The translations under genes and the position numbers were made by a program. Shown in pieces: positions 11,576-21,826 of a DNA stretch of 64,000 nucleotides. The DNA comes from Culex pipiens pallens (taxonomy: Eukaryota > Arthropoda > Insecta > Diptera > Culicidae). Below the pieces are notes generated by a model, which did no database searches, was not told the DNA's origin, and worked only from the letters and a program-made list of their open reading frames with translations. The stretch's first letter is position 1, and the number at the start of each line of letters is the position of its first letter. Location of the stretch: the NCBI RefSeq assembly GCF_016801865.2, contig NC_068938.1:89304221-89368220 (forward strand), read 5' to 3'.

Positions 11576-13292
11576 CAAGGGTTTCCAGCAAGGCCTCGGA
11601 CTGGCAAGTAATTAATAATTACTTTGATTTTTAGCTGGTAATTAGGTAATTCTTTAATTAATTAGTAATTTATGGTAATTAGAGTAATTTAATGTAGTTG
11701 ATTGGTAATTTAAGTAATTTTTGAGTAATTTAAGTAATTATTTTTTTTTAATTGTACTTCTTCTACGAAACTATTTACTTTTTACATATAATCTATTATA
11801 ACAGTATTTTATTAATTTCAAATAAGATTGAAACATAAAGATTAAAAAAGACTGGCTCTGTATGTAGAAGGCCTAATTTGCCATAGTTCTCTCCTAAAAC
11901 TCTCCTAAAATTTATTTTTACATGTTGTTTATAGAAGCTGATTAACAACAAAAGGCAACGCCATCATATATTACCCAGTGAAAAATGTTTAGTGAATCCG
12001 AAATCTATTCATTTTCATTAAGTAATTATAATTTTTTTTTGTTTTGCAAGAACTACATTATCAAAATTATCAAAAAAGTCATGTGGATCATATAATTAAA
12101 AAAAATAGTGAATTATCATTTTTAAAAACAATTTCTCAAGTGATAGCAATTTAAAAATCAATAAAAGTATATTAAAAATAATTTAAAAAATATTGAAAAT
12201 AATAAAAATATTATCAAAAATAATACGAAAAATACAATTTTTATATTTTTTTATAATCAGCAGAAATTGACAGTCCTTATCTCTCTAAAGAGCTAAACTA
12301 TTTTCCCGAAAAATTTCCAAATATGTCTGAGACAAATGTTAAAAATCAAACTCAGTGAAATGAAAATCGACTAATATTCAGATGCACAAATTAAATCCAA
12401 TGTAATTGTCACATTTCACATAATCCGTATTTTCAGTAACGGATTTTTTTAATATGCTTGAGAAAAAAAAATGCAAAGTAATGTCAAACCAATGTTGAAA
12501 AACATTTTAAAACTTAACGTTATTTTGATGAATTTCACAATTTTCATGAAGAGCCGCTGCAAATATTTGTCAAAGTTTATGTTTGGCTCGAAAAATCAGG
12601 GGGCCTTTTTTCAAACAACTTCGATAAACTTGCAATAAACTGAATACAATTTTAAATTAATAATTAATTATATTGAAACTCAAACATTGAAGTAAAACAG
12701 TACAGTATGTTGTTTTGCCATAAAAAACACGACTTCAATAATCTTCTTTTGCAATTGATTGATAAGGGTACGGTTGATTGAAACGTGAAACATAATGGAA
12801 TTTCGAATCAGATAATGAACAGGTTAAATTGGCCATAAAACAAATATTATTGTTTATAGCAATTGAGCTACTTATTTTTTACCTGAAATGATGTCAATTT
12901 TATAATAAAATAAAACAATTCCAAATTTCAAACCAATTAATTCGCTGTAAGATATTATGTAAACATCACCCAAAGTTTCAGCGTCCTCTAGTGGGGGCAT
13001 TTTTGAAGTTTGATCGCCTATAGCTATTTTCAATTAAAATTATAATTCACAATATCCAGATCGGTACAAAAAAAAATATAATAAACAGCATAATTTTTAG
13101 AAGAGCTATCGAATGAGCTATTTATAAATAATTTAGTTTAGAACCGTAGAAATGAATACTTAAATTAAAATTAAATGTTTTTTATCGTAGTGAAAAGTAA
13201 TTAAGTAATTTATGTAATTAATCATTTTGGACCAGTAATTTGAGTAATTAATTGGCAGACTGGCAAGTAATAAACGCTTCTGGAAACCCTTG
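11576..13292. mobile_element. hAT-like MITE with 8-bp TSD (ATCAATAA)
   Basis: The ends are inverted copies of CAAGGGTTTCCAG. A perfect 8-bp duplication, ATCAATAA, lies at 11568-11575 and 13293-13300. An 8-bp duplication with CA-rich ends is the hallmark of the hAT superfamily. Just inside each end the word GACTGGCAAGTAAT occurs in the same orientation, and the left interior carries an irregular array of AGTAATT words. The 1.7-kb interior is AT-rich and codes for nothing recognisable. Near 12552-12605 it contains a relic of the TTARGCCRTTGCAAAT family. Confidence 0.88.
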
Positions 13293-13300
13293 ATCAATAA

Positions 13301-13714
13301 TTCAATGATATATTTTAATGAGGAGATGATTTTCTTTAATGATTTTATCATAAAACTATTCAAAGGCATGTTCATGAATACAACGGAAAAAAACTTAATT
13401 AAAACGAATTTACAAACCCTAAAAATAATTTCGAAGGTAATACATTTCTCTACAGATCTGTTATAACAAAAAAAATATAGATCGTTACACCAATAAGGTT
13501 AATTAAAAATCCGTACAAAAAATCAAAAACGCAATTTTTACCGATAAAATATGTTGATTTGTACAGGCCAGTAAAACACAAATGGTGAAGTCAAATTGAA
13601 AGACAAAAAGTTTTAGAATTAATCATGTTTGAAAGAAAGGGAGAACCCATAAAAACCTGGGTCAAAAAAAATAAAAATGATTTAAAAAAAAATAAGTTCA
13701 GCTCAGATTTTTTT
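13301..13714. other. AT-rich sequence without recognisable features
   Basis: AT-rich DNA between two transposons. Nothing recognisable. Confidence 0.45.
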
Positions 13715-14771
13715 CATTATTAAAAAAAAAATTAAAAGTTGAATTTACAAGCCACGGTTTAAACAATTGGAAGAAAAAAGAGTTTTAAAATGCATTATTA
13801 ACCTGTTCAGTTATTTTGCAATCATACGTTTCCAAAATGAGCATGAGCATGAGTATGAGAGACCACCCATGGTTGTCCTTCTCCGTTGCTAAACAGGACC
13901 GTAATATCCTATCAATACAACCGACCATACGCTTAAACGATCTAATGGTGTTTCCCTTATCAACAGCATGTATGAATGCGCTGAAAAGATAAAACATCAA
14001 GATCATTAAAACTCGCTGGAGCAAATAGGTAACAGTCGTTGGCCACCAACGGCGCCCGCCATGTCAGTTTGTAGATCTCGGGGGATTGGGACGGGAATGT
14101 TAGTTAGCACAGGTTGCTACAAAGGGTGGGTTCTATACGATATCCACACCCCCACGTGTGCCGGAAAACTACTTCTACTTGGGATTTTGTTAGTGGGTAA
14201 GGGATTCAACATAGAGGATGATGATGCGACCCAATAATCTATAAATTTTGTTTAATGGTGTGATGTATTACGCATTCTCAAGGCAAACAGTCGGAGGATG
14301 TGGATGAGACTATTCCCGGTTATTTGGTGTTGAGTTTAGCATAAATGATTCAATCTTAGACAGCCGGCTGTCGAAAGATAAAACCAACTAAAATGCGAAA
14401 ACGCGAAACCGCCCGGACCGAAAAAAACACACAATCGGGGGGACAACAAAGACGGAAACGGCATCAAAAATGCTGCGAGATGAACGCGACGCGCACCGTT
14501 CAAATTCTCCAAAGCAACTCAGCACACGAATTCACAATGGAATCTTGATTTATTCATCCCTTATAATATTTTTTACTCGAATTCAAAATTGAGTTATCAA
14601 ACTCTTGCAATCATACGTTTCCAAAATATCTAAGAATTTAATATTTTTTTTTGCAGGTTTTTTTTTGTAGTGAGAATTTTATAAAAAAATTAAATATTTT
14701 CAAAAGACATATCATATTGTTTTCAGATGATTTTTGCAAATAACCTTTGAAAAATATTGGCATCGGCCTTA
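13715..14771 (+). mobile_element. TTARGCCRTTGCAAAT-family MITE, split by an insertion
   Basis: The left part (13715-13838) and right part (14605-14771) align to the left and right halves of the complete copies at 43913 and 50956. Shared words include GTTTTAAAATGCATTAT, TTTTGCAATCAT and, at the right end, TTTGAAAAATATT..GGCCTTA. The outermost left end is missing or decayed. It is interrupted by the 766-bp retroposon at 13839-14604. Confidence 0.7.
13839..14604 (-). mobile_element. 766-bp retroposon with 23-bp TSD and CTCATG tail
   Basis: A perfect 23-bp direct repeat (13816-13838 and 14605-14627) flanks an insert that is GC-richer than its surroundings. On the minus strand the insert ends at 13839 in an imperfect run of CTCATG hexamers (13839-13857), like the simple-repeat tails of some LINEs. 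A long duplication plus a 3' microsatellite fits target-primed retroposition. The only frame of note, 79 codons at 13785-14024, runs past the duplication and matches no family I know. It may be a deletion derivative or a SINE-like composite. Confidence 0.75.
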
Positions 14772-14840
14772 TGAAATTGATTTTTTTAAGCTGTGGCAAA
14801 TATTTTATGCTTGTTTTTGCACGATGGATGAATAAAAAAA

Positions 14841-15440
14841 TCTAATCTAATCTAATCTAATCTAATCTAATCTAATCTAATCTAATCTAATCTAATCTAA
14901 TCTAATCTAATCTAATCTAATCTAATCTAATCTAATCTAATCTAATCTAATCTAATCTAATCTAATATAATCTAATCTAATCTAATCTAATCTAATCTAA
15001 TCTAATCTAATCTAATCTAATCTAATCTAATCTAATCTAATCAAATCTAATCTAATCTAATCTAATCTAATCTAATCTAATCTAATCTAATCTAATCTAA
15101 TCTAATCTAATCTAATCTAATCTAATCTAATCTAATATAATCTAATCTAATCTAATCTAATCTAATCTAATCTAATCTAATCTAATCTAATCTAATCTAA
15201 TCTAATCTAATCTAATCTAATCTAATCTAATCTAATCTAATCTAATCTAATCTAATCTAATCTAATCTAATCTAATCTAATCTAATCTAATCTAATCTAA
15301 TCTAATCTAATCTAATCTAATCTAATCTAATCTAATCTAATCTAATCTAATCTAATCTAATCTAATCTAATCTAATCTAATCTAATCTAATCTAATCTAA
15401 TCTAATCTAATCGAATCTAATGTAATCTAATGTAATCTAA
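14841..15440. repeat. (TCTAA)n satellite array, about 120 units
   Basis: A 5-bp unit is repeated with very few changes: TATAA near 14966 and 15136, TCAAA near 15044, and TCGAA/TGTAA in the last six units. The complementary unit is TTAGA, one base from the insect telomere unit TTAGG, but no TTAGG occurs. AATAAAAAAA directly precedes it (14831-14840), so it may have grown from the tail of a non-LTR element. The plus strand lacks G from 14831 to 15412. Confidence 0.97.
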
Positions 15441-15501
15441 AAAAATTTAAGGTTACAAATTTTGATGGTTGAATATTACCTCTGTTTTGATTTATTTTAC
15501 C

Positions 15502-15973
15502 TTAGGCCGTTGCAAATATTTTTTGAAGTTTATGTCCCTCGATTTGGTCGGGGTTGAGGGGGGGGGGGGCAAAAAAATATATAAAATTCAAATAACAAGC
15601 TATGGTCTCAACATTTCAATGAAAAAAGTGTTTTAAAATGCATTTTACACCTGCCCAGTTGTTTTGCAATCATTAGTTTTCAAAATATCCAAGTATGAAG
15701 AGATTTTGATTTTCATCGAAAAAAAAACTTTTTGCGGTGCTGTACATTGAAATTTTACAAAAATTAAAAATATTTTTGATCGATCACAGATATGCTAAAT
15801 ATGATTTTAAACGCAGGAAAATTCATTTCTAATGGTTTTCAGTATTTCCTTTAAAATTTTGAAGTTTTTTAAAAAAATATTTTTTTGCACTTTGATTTTT
15901 CGGACCGATTTTGAAGGGTTGGGAGAGGGGGTGGGTTTGACATAAACTTTGAAAAATATTTGCAATGGCCTTA
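15502..15973 (+). mobile_element. TTARGCCRTTGCAAAT-family MITE
   Basis: The ends are TTAGGCCGTTGCAAATATTT and its inverted partner AAATATTTGCAATGGCCTTAA. Just inside each end lie GAAGTTTATGTC and GACATAAACTTTG, so the arms extend about 35 bp. A G run at about 15549-15560 sits near the left end. The element is non-coding. Sister copies are at 13715, 43913 and 50956, with a partial inverted one at 49797. Confidence 0.85.
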
Positions 15974-17270
15974 ATAATGTGTAAAATATGAAATTCAGCC
16001 ATAACTGAAGTAAATTCAAACAGATCAATATATTAAATTTTACATTTTTGACACAAAATCTGCCACCAATCGCAGATGTAATACTACCATAACATTTTCT
16101 GTGTAGCGCAGCCAAGCTTTCCTAGGTATCGTGATGCTTGTTTAACAGCAAGTTTCTTCTTGCCATTATTATTATTTGCAGTGCATTAAAACATTACAAA
16201 CGTTACAGCGGCCAGACCTACTGCTTAAAGTTAACCTCTAAAATGATTCGTTGAAGTGGATTGAGCTTGAGCACGAATGTTCAAACAGCAATACGTTAAG
16301 AAATCATAAATCGAAATATTTTTCAGATAGCAAGTCAAATTTAAAGTTAGAGTCAAACTAATGTTGAGCCTTTCAAGCCGATTTGACCACTTTAGATTGT
16401 TAATGAGAAAATGATTAAAAATTCACCAACATTAAAACAAACATAAAAATCGGAAAAGACGAGTAGATAGTTAACTGCTTTGCTATTCAGTCACTTTAAA
16501 AGGACATTTGGATTGAGTTGGTTAAACACTGCAAGCATCGTGGTCGGTTTTTTTCGTAGCAGAATTTCAAGGAAATAAATATTTAGTGAGTTGAAATATA
16601 AAATATGATTACGGTGTCGTGTTAAATTTTCACTCTCATTATTTCAGCCGAATGAAACCAACGTTATAAAGCCAACATGCCTGTTTGGGTTATGAACATC
16701 ATACACTGAACGTGAAACAATGAAACGATGTTACGACGCCACACTAAACCAAACCTGGACTAAATCTAAACCGAACATCCCAAAATGGTAACGAACTGCG
16801 TACTTAATTTCGGCGACCATCGTTCCTGGAGACCCAGCGGCTTCATCACCAACAATGAACACACATATCCCAACTCTATACAACCCAACACAAACTACAA
16901 TGCCCCGTCCAACCGTCGAGGAGAGGAGTTTCTGTGGGGTTGTTTATAACTTGCTCATTGAACACGCTTCACCACCACCAAACGCGTGCCAGCCACGTCT
17001 GGTTTGTCCTCGTTTTAGGGGGGAAACAATGATGACCAGGGCCAAGGAACATGGCTGGCTGGCCGGAATGAGCACCTGACTTCTCCAACAGCCGACATCG
17101 CAATTGTCCCCCAAGCGAACTCGATGGTATTATCTGTCTCCCGGAATGGACTCGTGCAAGTTTGGTTCGGTGCTGCAGATGGGTCCGTAATGTGCACGGA
17201 AAGACTCGAATGTGGTTGTTTGGGTTGTTGGGAAAGTCATTAAAACTATTGAATATCAAAACTGCTTAGA
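15974..17270. other. unique DNA, no recognised feature
   Basis: AT-rich to about 16600, then more balanced. Short open frames on both strands overlap each other and show no family resemblance. No SINE or TIR pair was seen. Confidence 0.45.
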
Positions 17271-17918
17271 GTTAAGATCTGCGAGTCTACCGCCGTAACA
17301 AGGAAGAGGTCAGTGGCCCGGATCATACCCACAAAGCTTCATTGAGTATGGTAGACTACTGTGCTGATGTGTTGGGATGTTCTGGGACATCCAAGGACTC
17401 CCTAGAGTTAAGATCTGTGGGTCTACCGCCGTAACAAGCAAGAGGTCGACGGTTTTTGACCCCGGAACATATCCGCATAGCTTCAGTAAGTATGGTAGAC
17501 TACTTTGCTGATGTGTTGGGATGTTCTGGGACATCCAAGGACTCTCTAGAGGTAAGATCTGTGGGTCTACCGTCGTAACAAGCAAGAGGTCGGTGGTTTT
17601 TAAGCCCGGATCATACCCACAAAGCTACATTGAGTATTGAAGACTACTTTTCCAATGTGTTGAAATGTTCAGGGTCATCCATAAACTCCCTGAAGTAAAG
17701 ATCTGCGAGTCTACCGCCTTAACAAGCAAGAGGTCGGTGGTTTCTGAGCCCGGATCATACCCACAAAGCTTCAGTGGGTATGGCAGACTACATTTCCAAT
17801 GTAAGGGAATGTTCCAAGTCATCCAAGGATTCCCTAGAGTTAAGATCTGCGAGTCTACCGCCGTAACAAGGAAGAGGTCGGTGGTTTTTGAACCCAGATT
17901 ATACCCACTCTGCTTTTT
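17271..17918 (+). repeat. 144-bp tandem repeat, about 4.5 copies
   Basis: The word AAGATCTG recurs at 17274, 17410, 17554, 17698 and 17842, giving periods of 136, 144, 144 and 144 bp. Each unit contains GTCTACCGCC.TAACAAG then GAGGTCGGTGGTTTTTGARCCC, which looks like the T-arm and B box of a tRNA-derived SINE, so the array may be a tandemly amplified SINE piece. Since 144 is a multiple of three, short frames persist through several units, but both strands are open in places and I do not regard it as coding. The ORF1-only LINE is inserted at its right end. Confidence 0.9.
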
Positions 17919-18223
17919 TGATCCTGATAATTCAATTCAATTAGTTTTTATTAGTAAATAATCAATTCACAATTTCGTAATTCTTATAACCTAATAGAGT
18001 TTTGGAGTACCTTTCAACTATGATTTGTACTATAGTTCATTTTGATGTAATTGGATATTCTAACAATGGATTTTGCAAGAGAAGGAAAAATTAAAAAAAA
18101 AAACCTTCTAGATTTACTAAGGAAAAGGATAGAAATAGAAAAGCTTAAAACTAGATCACAGTTTGTTTTGTTTTTTGACGTCGAAAAACTTCGCTGCACA
18201 AGGCAGCTTATCCGTTGTAGATA

Positions 18224-19065
18224 TACACAGAAAAAAATATGTAAATTTACACAGCACGTAATTACTGTTTCTTATGTAAACTCACTCAATGTAATGTTGA
18301 AATGTGATGTAAAGAGTAAAAAGTCATGGAAATTACTTCAATGTAAATCTAAATCTAATGTAAATCATGAATCTAATGGAAACGTTGAGCATGGAAACTC
18401 AAATCTGATGAATTTCTACCCGTGTTCGGCTTCCTGTAAATTCCTATTTAATGTAAATCATATATCCAATGTATTTCTGCCAAATGTTGACTTCAAAACT
18501 ACCCGAACTAAAAATAGTTATATTTGGTTCTCTTTCTATCGCTCTCATATTTCGCTGGCCCACTGCCTGAGCCTCGACCTGAGCAAGTTGATGCTTAAGC
18601 CGCTCGTTCATAAAATGCGAAGATGGCTCAGTCGGCAGCGGGTAGCAGCAGTAACACCGAACAGCCTACCCGTCGTCCGTTCGATTCCGGTCCAGCGTTA
18701 TTCCACTTGGCCGTCGACGAGAAAGCGTCCTCTACCTGTGAAGCAACTTTTTAAAATCAAATTTTCCTTTTGCTGCCCGCTTCAATCATTTTAAAATAGA
18801 ACATAGGCCACACCCTTTTCCTACTGCAATCCAAGTCGAGCTTCTCATTCCCATTGGCCAATCAGAATTAGTTGATTTAAAATAATGAAAATTCCAAAAG
18901 TAATGTAAATTCCAAAACTAATGTAAATTTTCAAAACTAATGTAAATTTCCAATGAATCTAATGCAAATTTCCAATGAACCTAATGTAAATATACATCAT
19001 TTATCATGATACCTTTTGGTACATGATAAATAATGTAAATTTACAGGAATATTTTTTTCTGTGTA
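18224..19065. mobile_element. MITE (TACACAGAAAAAAATAT ends) inserted in LINE ORF1
   Basis: Inverted ends TACACAGAAAAAAATAT begin at 18224 and, reversed, finish at 19065, with TA as the target duplication. Removing 840 bp restores the ORF1 frame and its stop, which proves insertion into the LINE. Both subterminal zones repeat the word TAATGTAAATTTCC and variants (18290-18380, 18895-19045), forming imperfect arms. A tRNA-like module sits in the middle. A 247-codon plus-strand frame that overlaps the left half is not regarded as a gene. Confidence 0.85.
18618..18692 (+). mobile_element. tRNA-like (SINE head) module inside the MITE
   Basis: The sequence has an A box, TGGCTCAGTCGG (18626-18637), and a B box, GTTCGATTCC (18678-18688), at tRNA-like spacing. 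About 100 bp of non-repetitive DNA follows to 18790. The stems do not form a complete cloverleaf, so it is a SINE head rather than a tRNA gene. It is the innermost of four nested layers at this locus. Confidence 0.6.
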
Positions 19066-20608
19066 CTTCATCATCAGCTCACTAAGAGCTTGGAATTGTT
19101 CTGCCTTGTTCCGGCAGGCACGAAAGCGCGTGAGCATCTCTCCAGCAAGAGCGAAAAACTCGGGAAGCGTGAAGAGGTCATCTCCGGTAACGTCTGCTTG
19201 TCCCGGTGAAGTACCGCTCCCAGAAGCGGCTACTCTAGCGTACGAACCTCCCCAACCGGGAGGGAACGCTGGGTTGGTCGATGGAACCGCTCCGCCGCCA
19301 GCTGCTGCAGCGTTCGTGCTCGAAGTCTTTGGAGGTTGGCGGGACGCTTTCTTCTTTTTGTCCTGCTCCTCGAGGTACTTTTTCCGCGCGGCACAGCCAC
19401 GGAAATTCGCCGTGTGGTTTCCACCACAGTTCGCGCACTTGACGCGCGCTTTGTGCTGCTGGGCGTTTTCCCCCAGCTGGTCTTTCCGCGGAAGATTGCA
19501 CCTTTCGGTGAAGTGGGTCTCACCGCACTTTACGCACCGGGGCGGAAGATTTCAGTTTCTTGAACCGTGTCCGAATTTTTGACAGCGGTGGCATTGCGCT
19601 GCGTCGGTCGGATTCTTCGTGTAGAATCGCCACGTCACGAAGAAGCCGTCCAGTGCTTTGATCCGCCGTAGGTCCTGGATTTTGACGGACCCACGATCGA
19701 AGTACAGGAGGTACAATGTGTACGTACCTGTCACCGTTGTCGATTTCGAGAGCACCTTAACCTCTCGAGGCTTAATCTTGATGCCCGACAGGTGTTCTTC
19801 CAGGTCGGAGATCGGGCGGTCCGGATATCCCTGAAGGACGATCTTCACTGGGACCTTCTCTGCAGGATCAAATGTGAAGAATTTGAAGTTTCGCAACTTC
19901 AACTTCTTCACCACCAAGTCGAAATTCAGCTTCTTGTGTGTAATAACTTGCACTGAAGTTTTACTAATTTTAAGACAATATTGGAGTCCCTCAAGCAACT
20001 CGTCAACATCGTCCGCCAACGTATCCAAAACAAAAATTGGAGGTGTTCGTCGTTCCTTCGGAGAGTTACACTTTTTCTGCTTTCCTTGCTTGCGCGCAAG
20101 TTCATCATCATCATCGTCGTCGCCAGTACTGCTGCTGTCACTGGCGGTGTTGTTTTCTTCTCCACTCAGCATCTCAAATTCGTTGCTGGTGGGAACGTTG
20201 GAAGTGGTTGTTGTCGTAGTGCTGGTGGACTGCTGCTGCTGCTGCTGCTGGCCGGAAGTGTTTCCGGATGCCCGGGTCGATTGTCTCGTCCGTACTGGGG
20301 ACTCACGTGGACGGTATGACACGTGTAAAAACAATGGATCGGTTACGTCACTGGGCACGCTCCCGTGCGCGATGGCGGTCGATGCGGCGTTGGTGTGTTT
20401 ATCTTTCTGCACTCTGCCGGTAGATGAACTTCGCGGGTTTTTCGAGGCCGCACTCGAACTGCCACGGCCACGGCCGGCCCTTGGCATGCTGGAGCAGCAA
20501 ACTCGCGGGTAAACACGGTTAATTACGGCGAAAAAATCGAAAAGTTTGAGGAGCTCCGAACAGTTGACTGTTGCTGGCTGGTGTTACCAGTCCCGATGAT
20601 CCTGATAA

Positions 20609-21826
20609 AAGATCACAATTTTGTTAAATTATTCTAAAATAATAGTTACACACTTTATAAATCCTTCAAATATCAAAAAAGTTCGAAATTCCGTGCTGCA
20701 GATCCGAACAACCGAAACTCGAGGACCCGATGGCTTTAAACGCAAACCCGACTGTTTATCATTGGAGCTTATGAGATTCAGTAACAAGGTTGAGAACATT
20801 TTCATTTGGAACGGGCCTAATGGCCACCAATGCAACGGCCCTCTCCACATCGTCGATGAGAGTGCGGCTGGCTTCCAGGGTTTGGGTATTGATTTTACTA
20901 CAGCAGCAGAAGCAGCCAGCAGCCACGTTATCGGAACTACAATATTTCATTTTATTTTTATTTTTATGATGCTTTAAATGCTGCAATCGATGCGCCAGTT
21001 GACAATTAATGGAAGCTTTGCAAATGTCGCACTGTAGAGGAATTTTGATGAGCAGTTTCATTTTCCAAATTGATTTTATTTAAATTTCTTAAAAAATAAA
21101 ATTCAGAAAGGTTAACTTGCATTATTTCTCAAAACTGAAAATATAACTAATTTAAAAAATATATTTAAACATATATCTCTGAATAACTCATCCAAATTCT
21201 ATACACACCATTTCAAACAAGACATCAAATTACTGACGCGTTCTGCTGGCAAGATAATTATGAGTCCACCATCACATGATTGAAATTACAAGCTCAAACA
21301 AACCGAACCTGATTTCGCTTAGACAATCACTTGAGCCGCTGAAAGCCTCGTCGGTTTCGCCCGGCTAAAGCCTCCAAGTAACAATGTTGTAACAATATTA
21401 ATAACGGCTGCACACACACAGAGCAAACACACACACATCCTCGCAAACACCATTCATGATTACTGGAGCGAAATTTCGAACCGCCCACGCACGCTCGCAC
21501 GCCACGGCAGCGTCAATGGACGGGCCAAATGGAATTATAAATTATTCTAATCAACTGGAGTGCAATCAATTAATTTCATAATTTAATTAACATCACACTT
21601 GGACACGTTTCGGCCGGGGCCGGCCAGAGCCGCCGCCCACCTAAGCGAGCAGGCCGGCCAGGTTGCCGGATTGTGGCCAGAGAAGCGGCTTGGCGTGGAT
21701 CACTCGTACTGTGGTACAGTGGTCCGGTGAAGTTGGGATATGCTGTTACTTTTTAATTAATTTTACTTGATTCCTGCATCAAAAATAATGTTTTGCAGAT
21801 TTTAAGTTTACAATTGATTGTTATTT
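20609..21826. other. unique DNA between LINE and foldback element
   Basis: 20609-20640 is AT-rich; 20690-21060 is balanced and holds the weak zinc-finger-like frame listed separately; 21070-21240 is AT-rich; 21240-21740 is GC-richer unique DNA with a CACACA patch and a GGCCGGGGCCGGCC palindrome near 21612-21625. No other feature. Confidence 0.45.
20759..21061 (-). CDS. weak C2H2-finger-like open frame
   Basis: A 100-codon minus-strand frame begins near 21061. It contains CDICKASINCQLAHRLQHLKHH at residues 13-34. This resembles a single C2H2 finger, but the spacing (C-x2-C-x13-H-x3-H) and hydrophobic positions are off consensus. A Cys-rich run (GCFCCCSK) and a hydrophilic tail follow, ending in HKLQ. 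Codon use is more balanced than in the flanks. No splice sites or partner exons were identified. It could be an exon fragment, a pseudogene piece or chance. Confidence 0.15.
   Translation of the reverse strand: MKLLIKIPLQCDICKASINCQLAHRLQHLKHHKNKNKMKYCSSDNVAAGCFCCCSKINTQTLEASRTLIDDVERAVALVAIRPVPNENVLNLVTESHKLQ

Larger units (their letters stand above)
18208..20487 (-). pseudogene. LINE ORF1 (Gag-like, zinc-knuckle protein), broken
   Basis: Excluding the MITE (one TA copy counted), the ORF is 1,440 nt, 479 codons plus TAA at 18210-18208. From the N terminus it has a basic Ser/Arg-rich start, a Gln run at 80-86, a Thr run, an Asp run at 123-128, and a domain at about 215-296 of the kind preceding zinc knuckles in Jockey Gag proteins. 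Three knuckles follow: C299-x2-C302-x4-H307-x4-[312], C318-x2-C321-x3-H325-x4-C330 and C351-x2-C354-x3-H358-x6-C365. Codon 312 (19554-19552), where the last Cys of knuckle 1 belongs, is TGA. The frame is open on both sides. The last codons are split by the MITE: AAG-TA on one side, the remainder to TAA on the other. Family role: RNA binding and RNP formation. Confidence 0.85.
17931..20596 (-). mobile_element. ORF1-only Jockey-like retrotransposon (half-LINE) carrying a MITE
   Basis: TGATCCTGATAA at 17919-17930 and 20597-20608 is a 12-bp duplication that bounds the element. On the minus strand it has a 109-bp 5' leader (20596-20488), one Gag-like ORF1 (20487 to 18208) and a 3' UTR of about 277 bp ending ...ACTAATTGAATTGAA beside the duplication. 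There is no endonuclease or reverse-transcriptase ORF2, yet both termini are present. Without the 840-bp MITE insertion it is about 1,826 bp. Mammalian HAL1, an ORF1-only L1 derivative, is the known parallel. It would depend on enzymes from a full Jockey-type element. Confidence 0.8.

Noticed and set aside
14841..15440. Interstitial telomere
   Set aside because: No TTAGG unit occurs; the unit is TTAGA throughout and dipterans do not use TTAGG.
18051..18794. 247-codon plus-strand frame
   Set aside because: It runs from the LINE 3' UTR across the MITE TIR and a tRNA-like module, all in antisense or non-coding sequence, and has no recognisable domain.
19061..20512. Several plus-strand frames of 75-212 codons
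   Set aside because: They are antisense shadows of the LINE ORF1, which has clear zinc knuckles on the minus strand.
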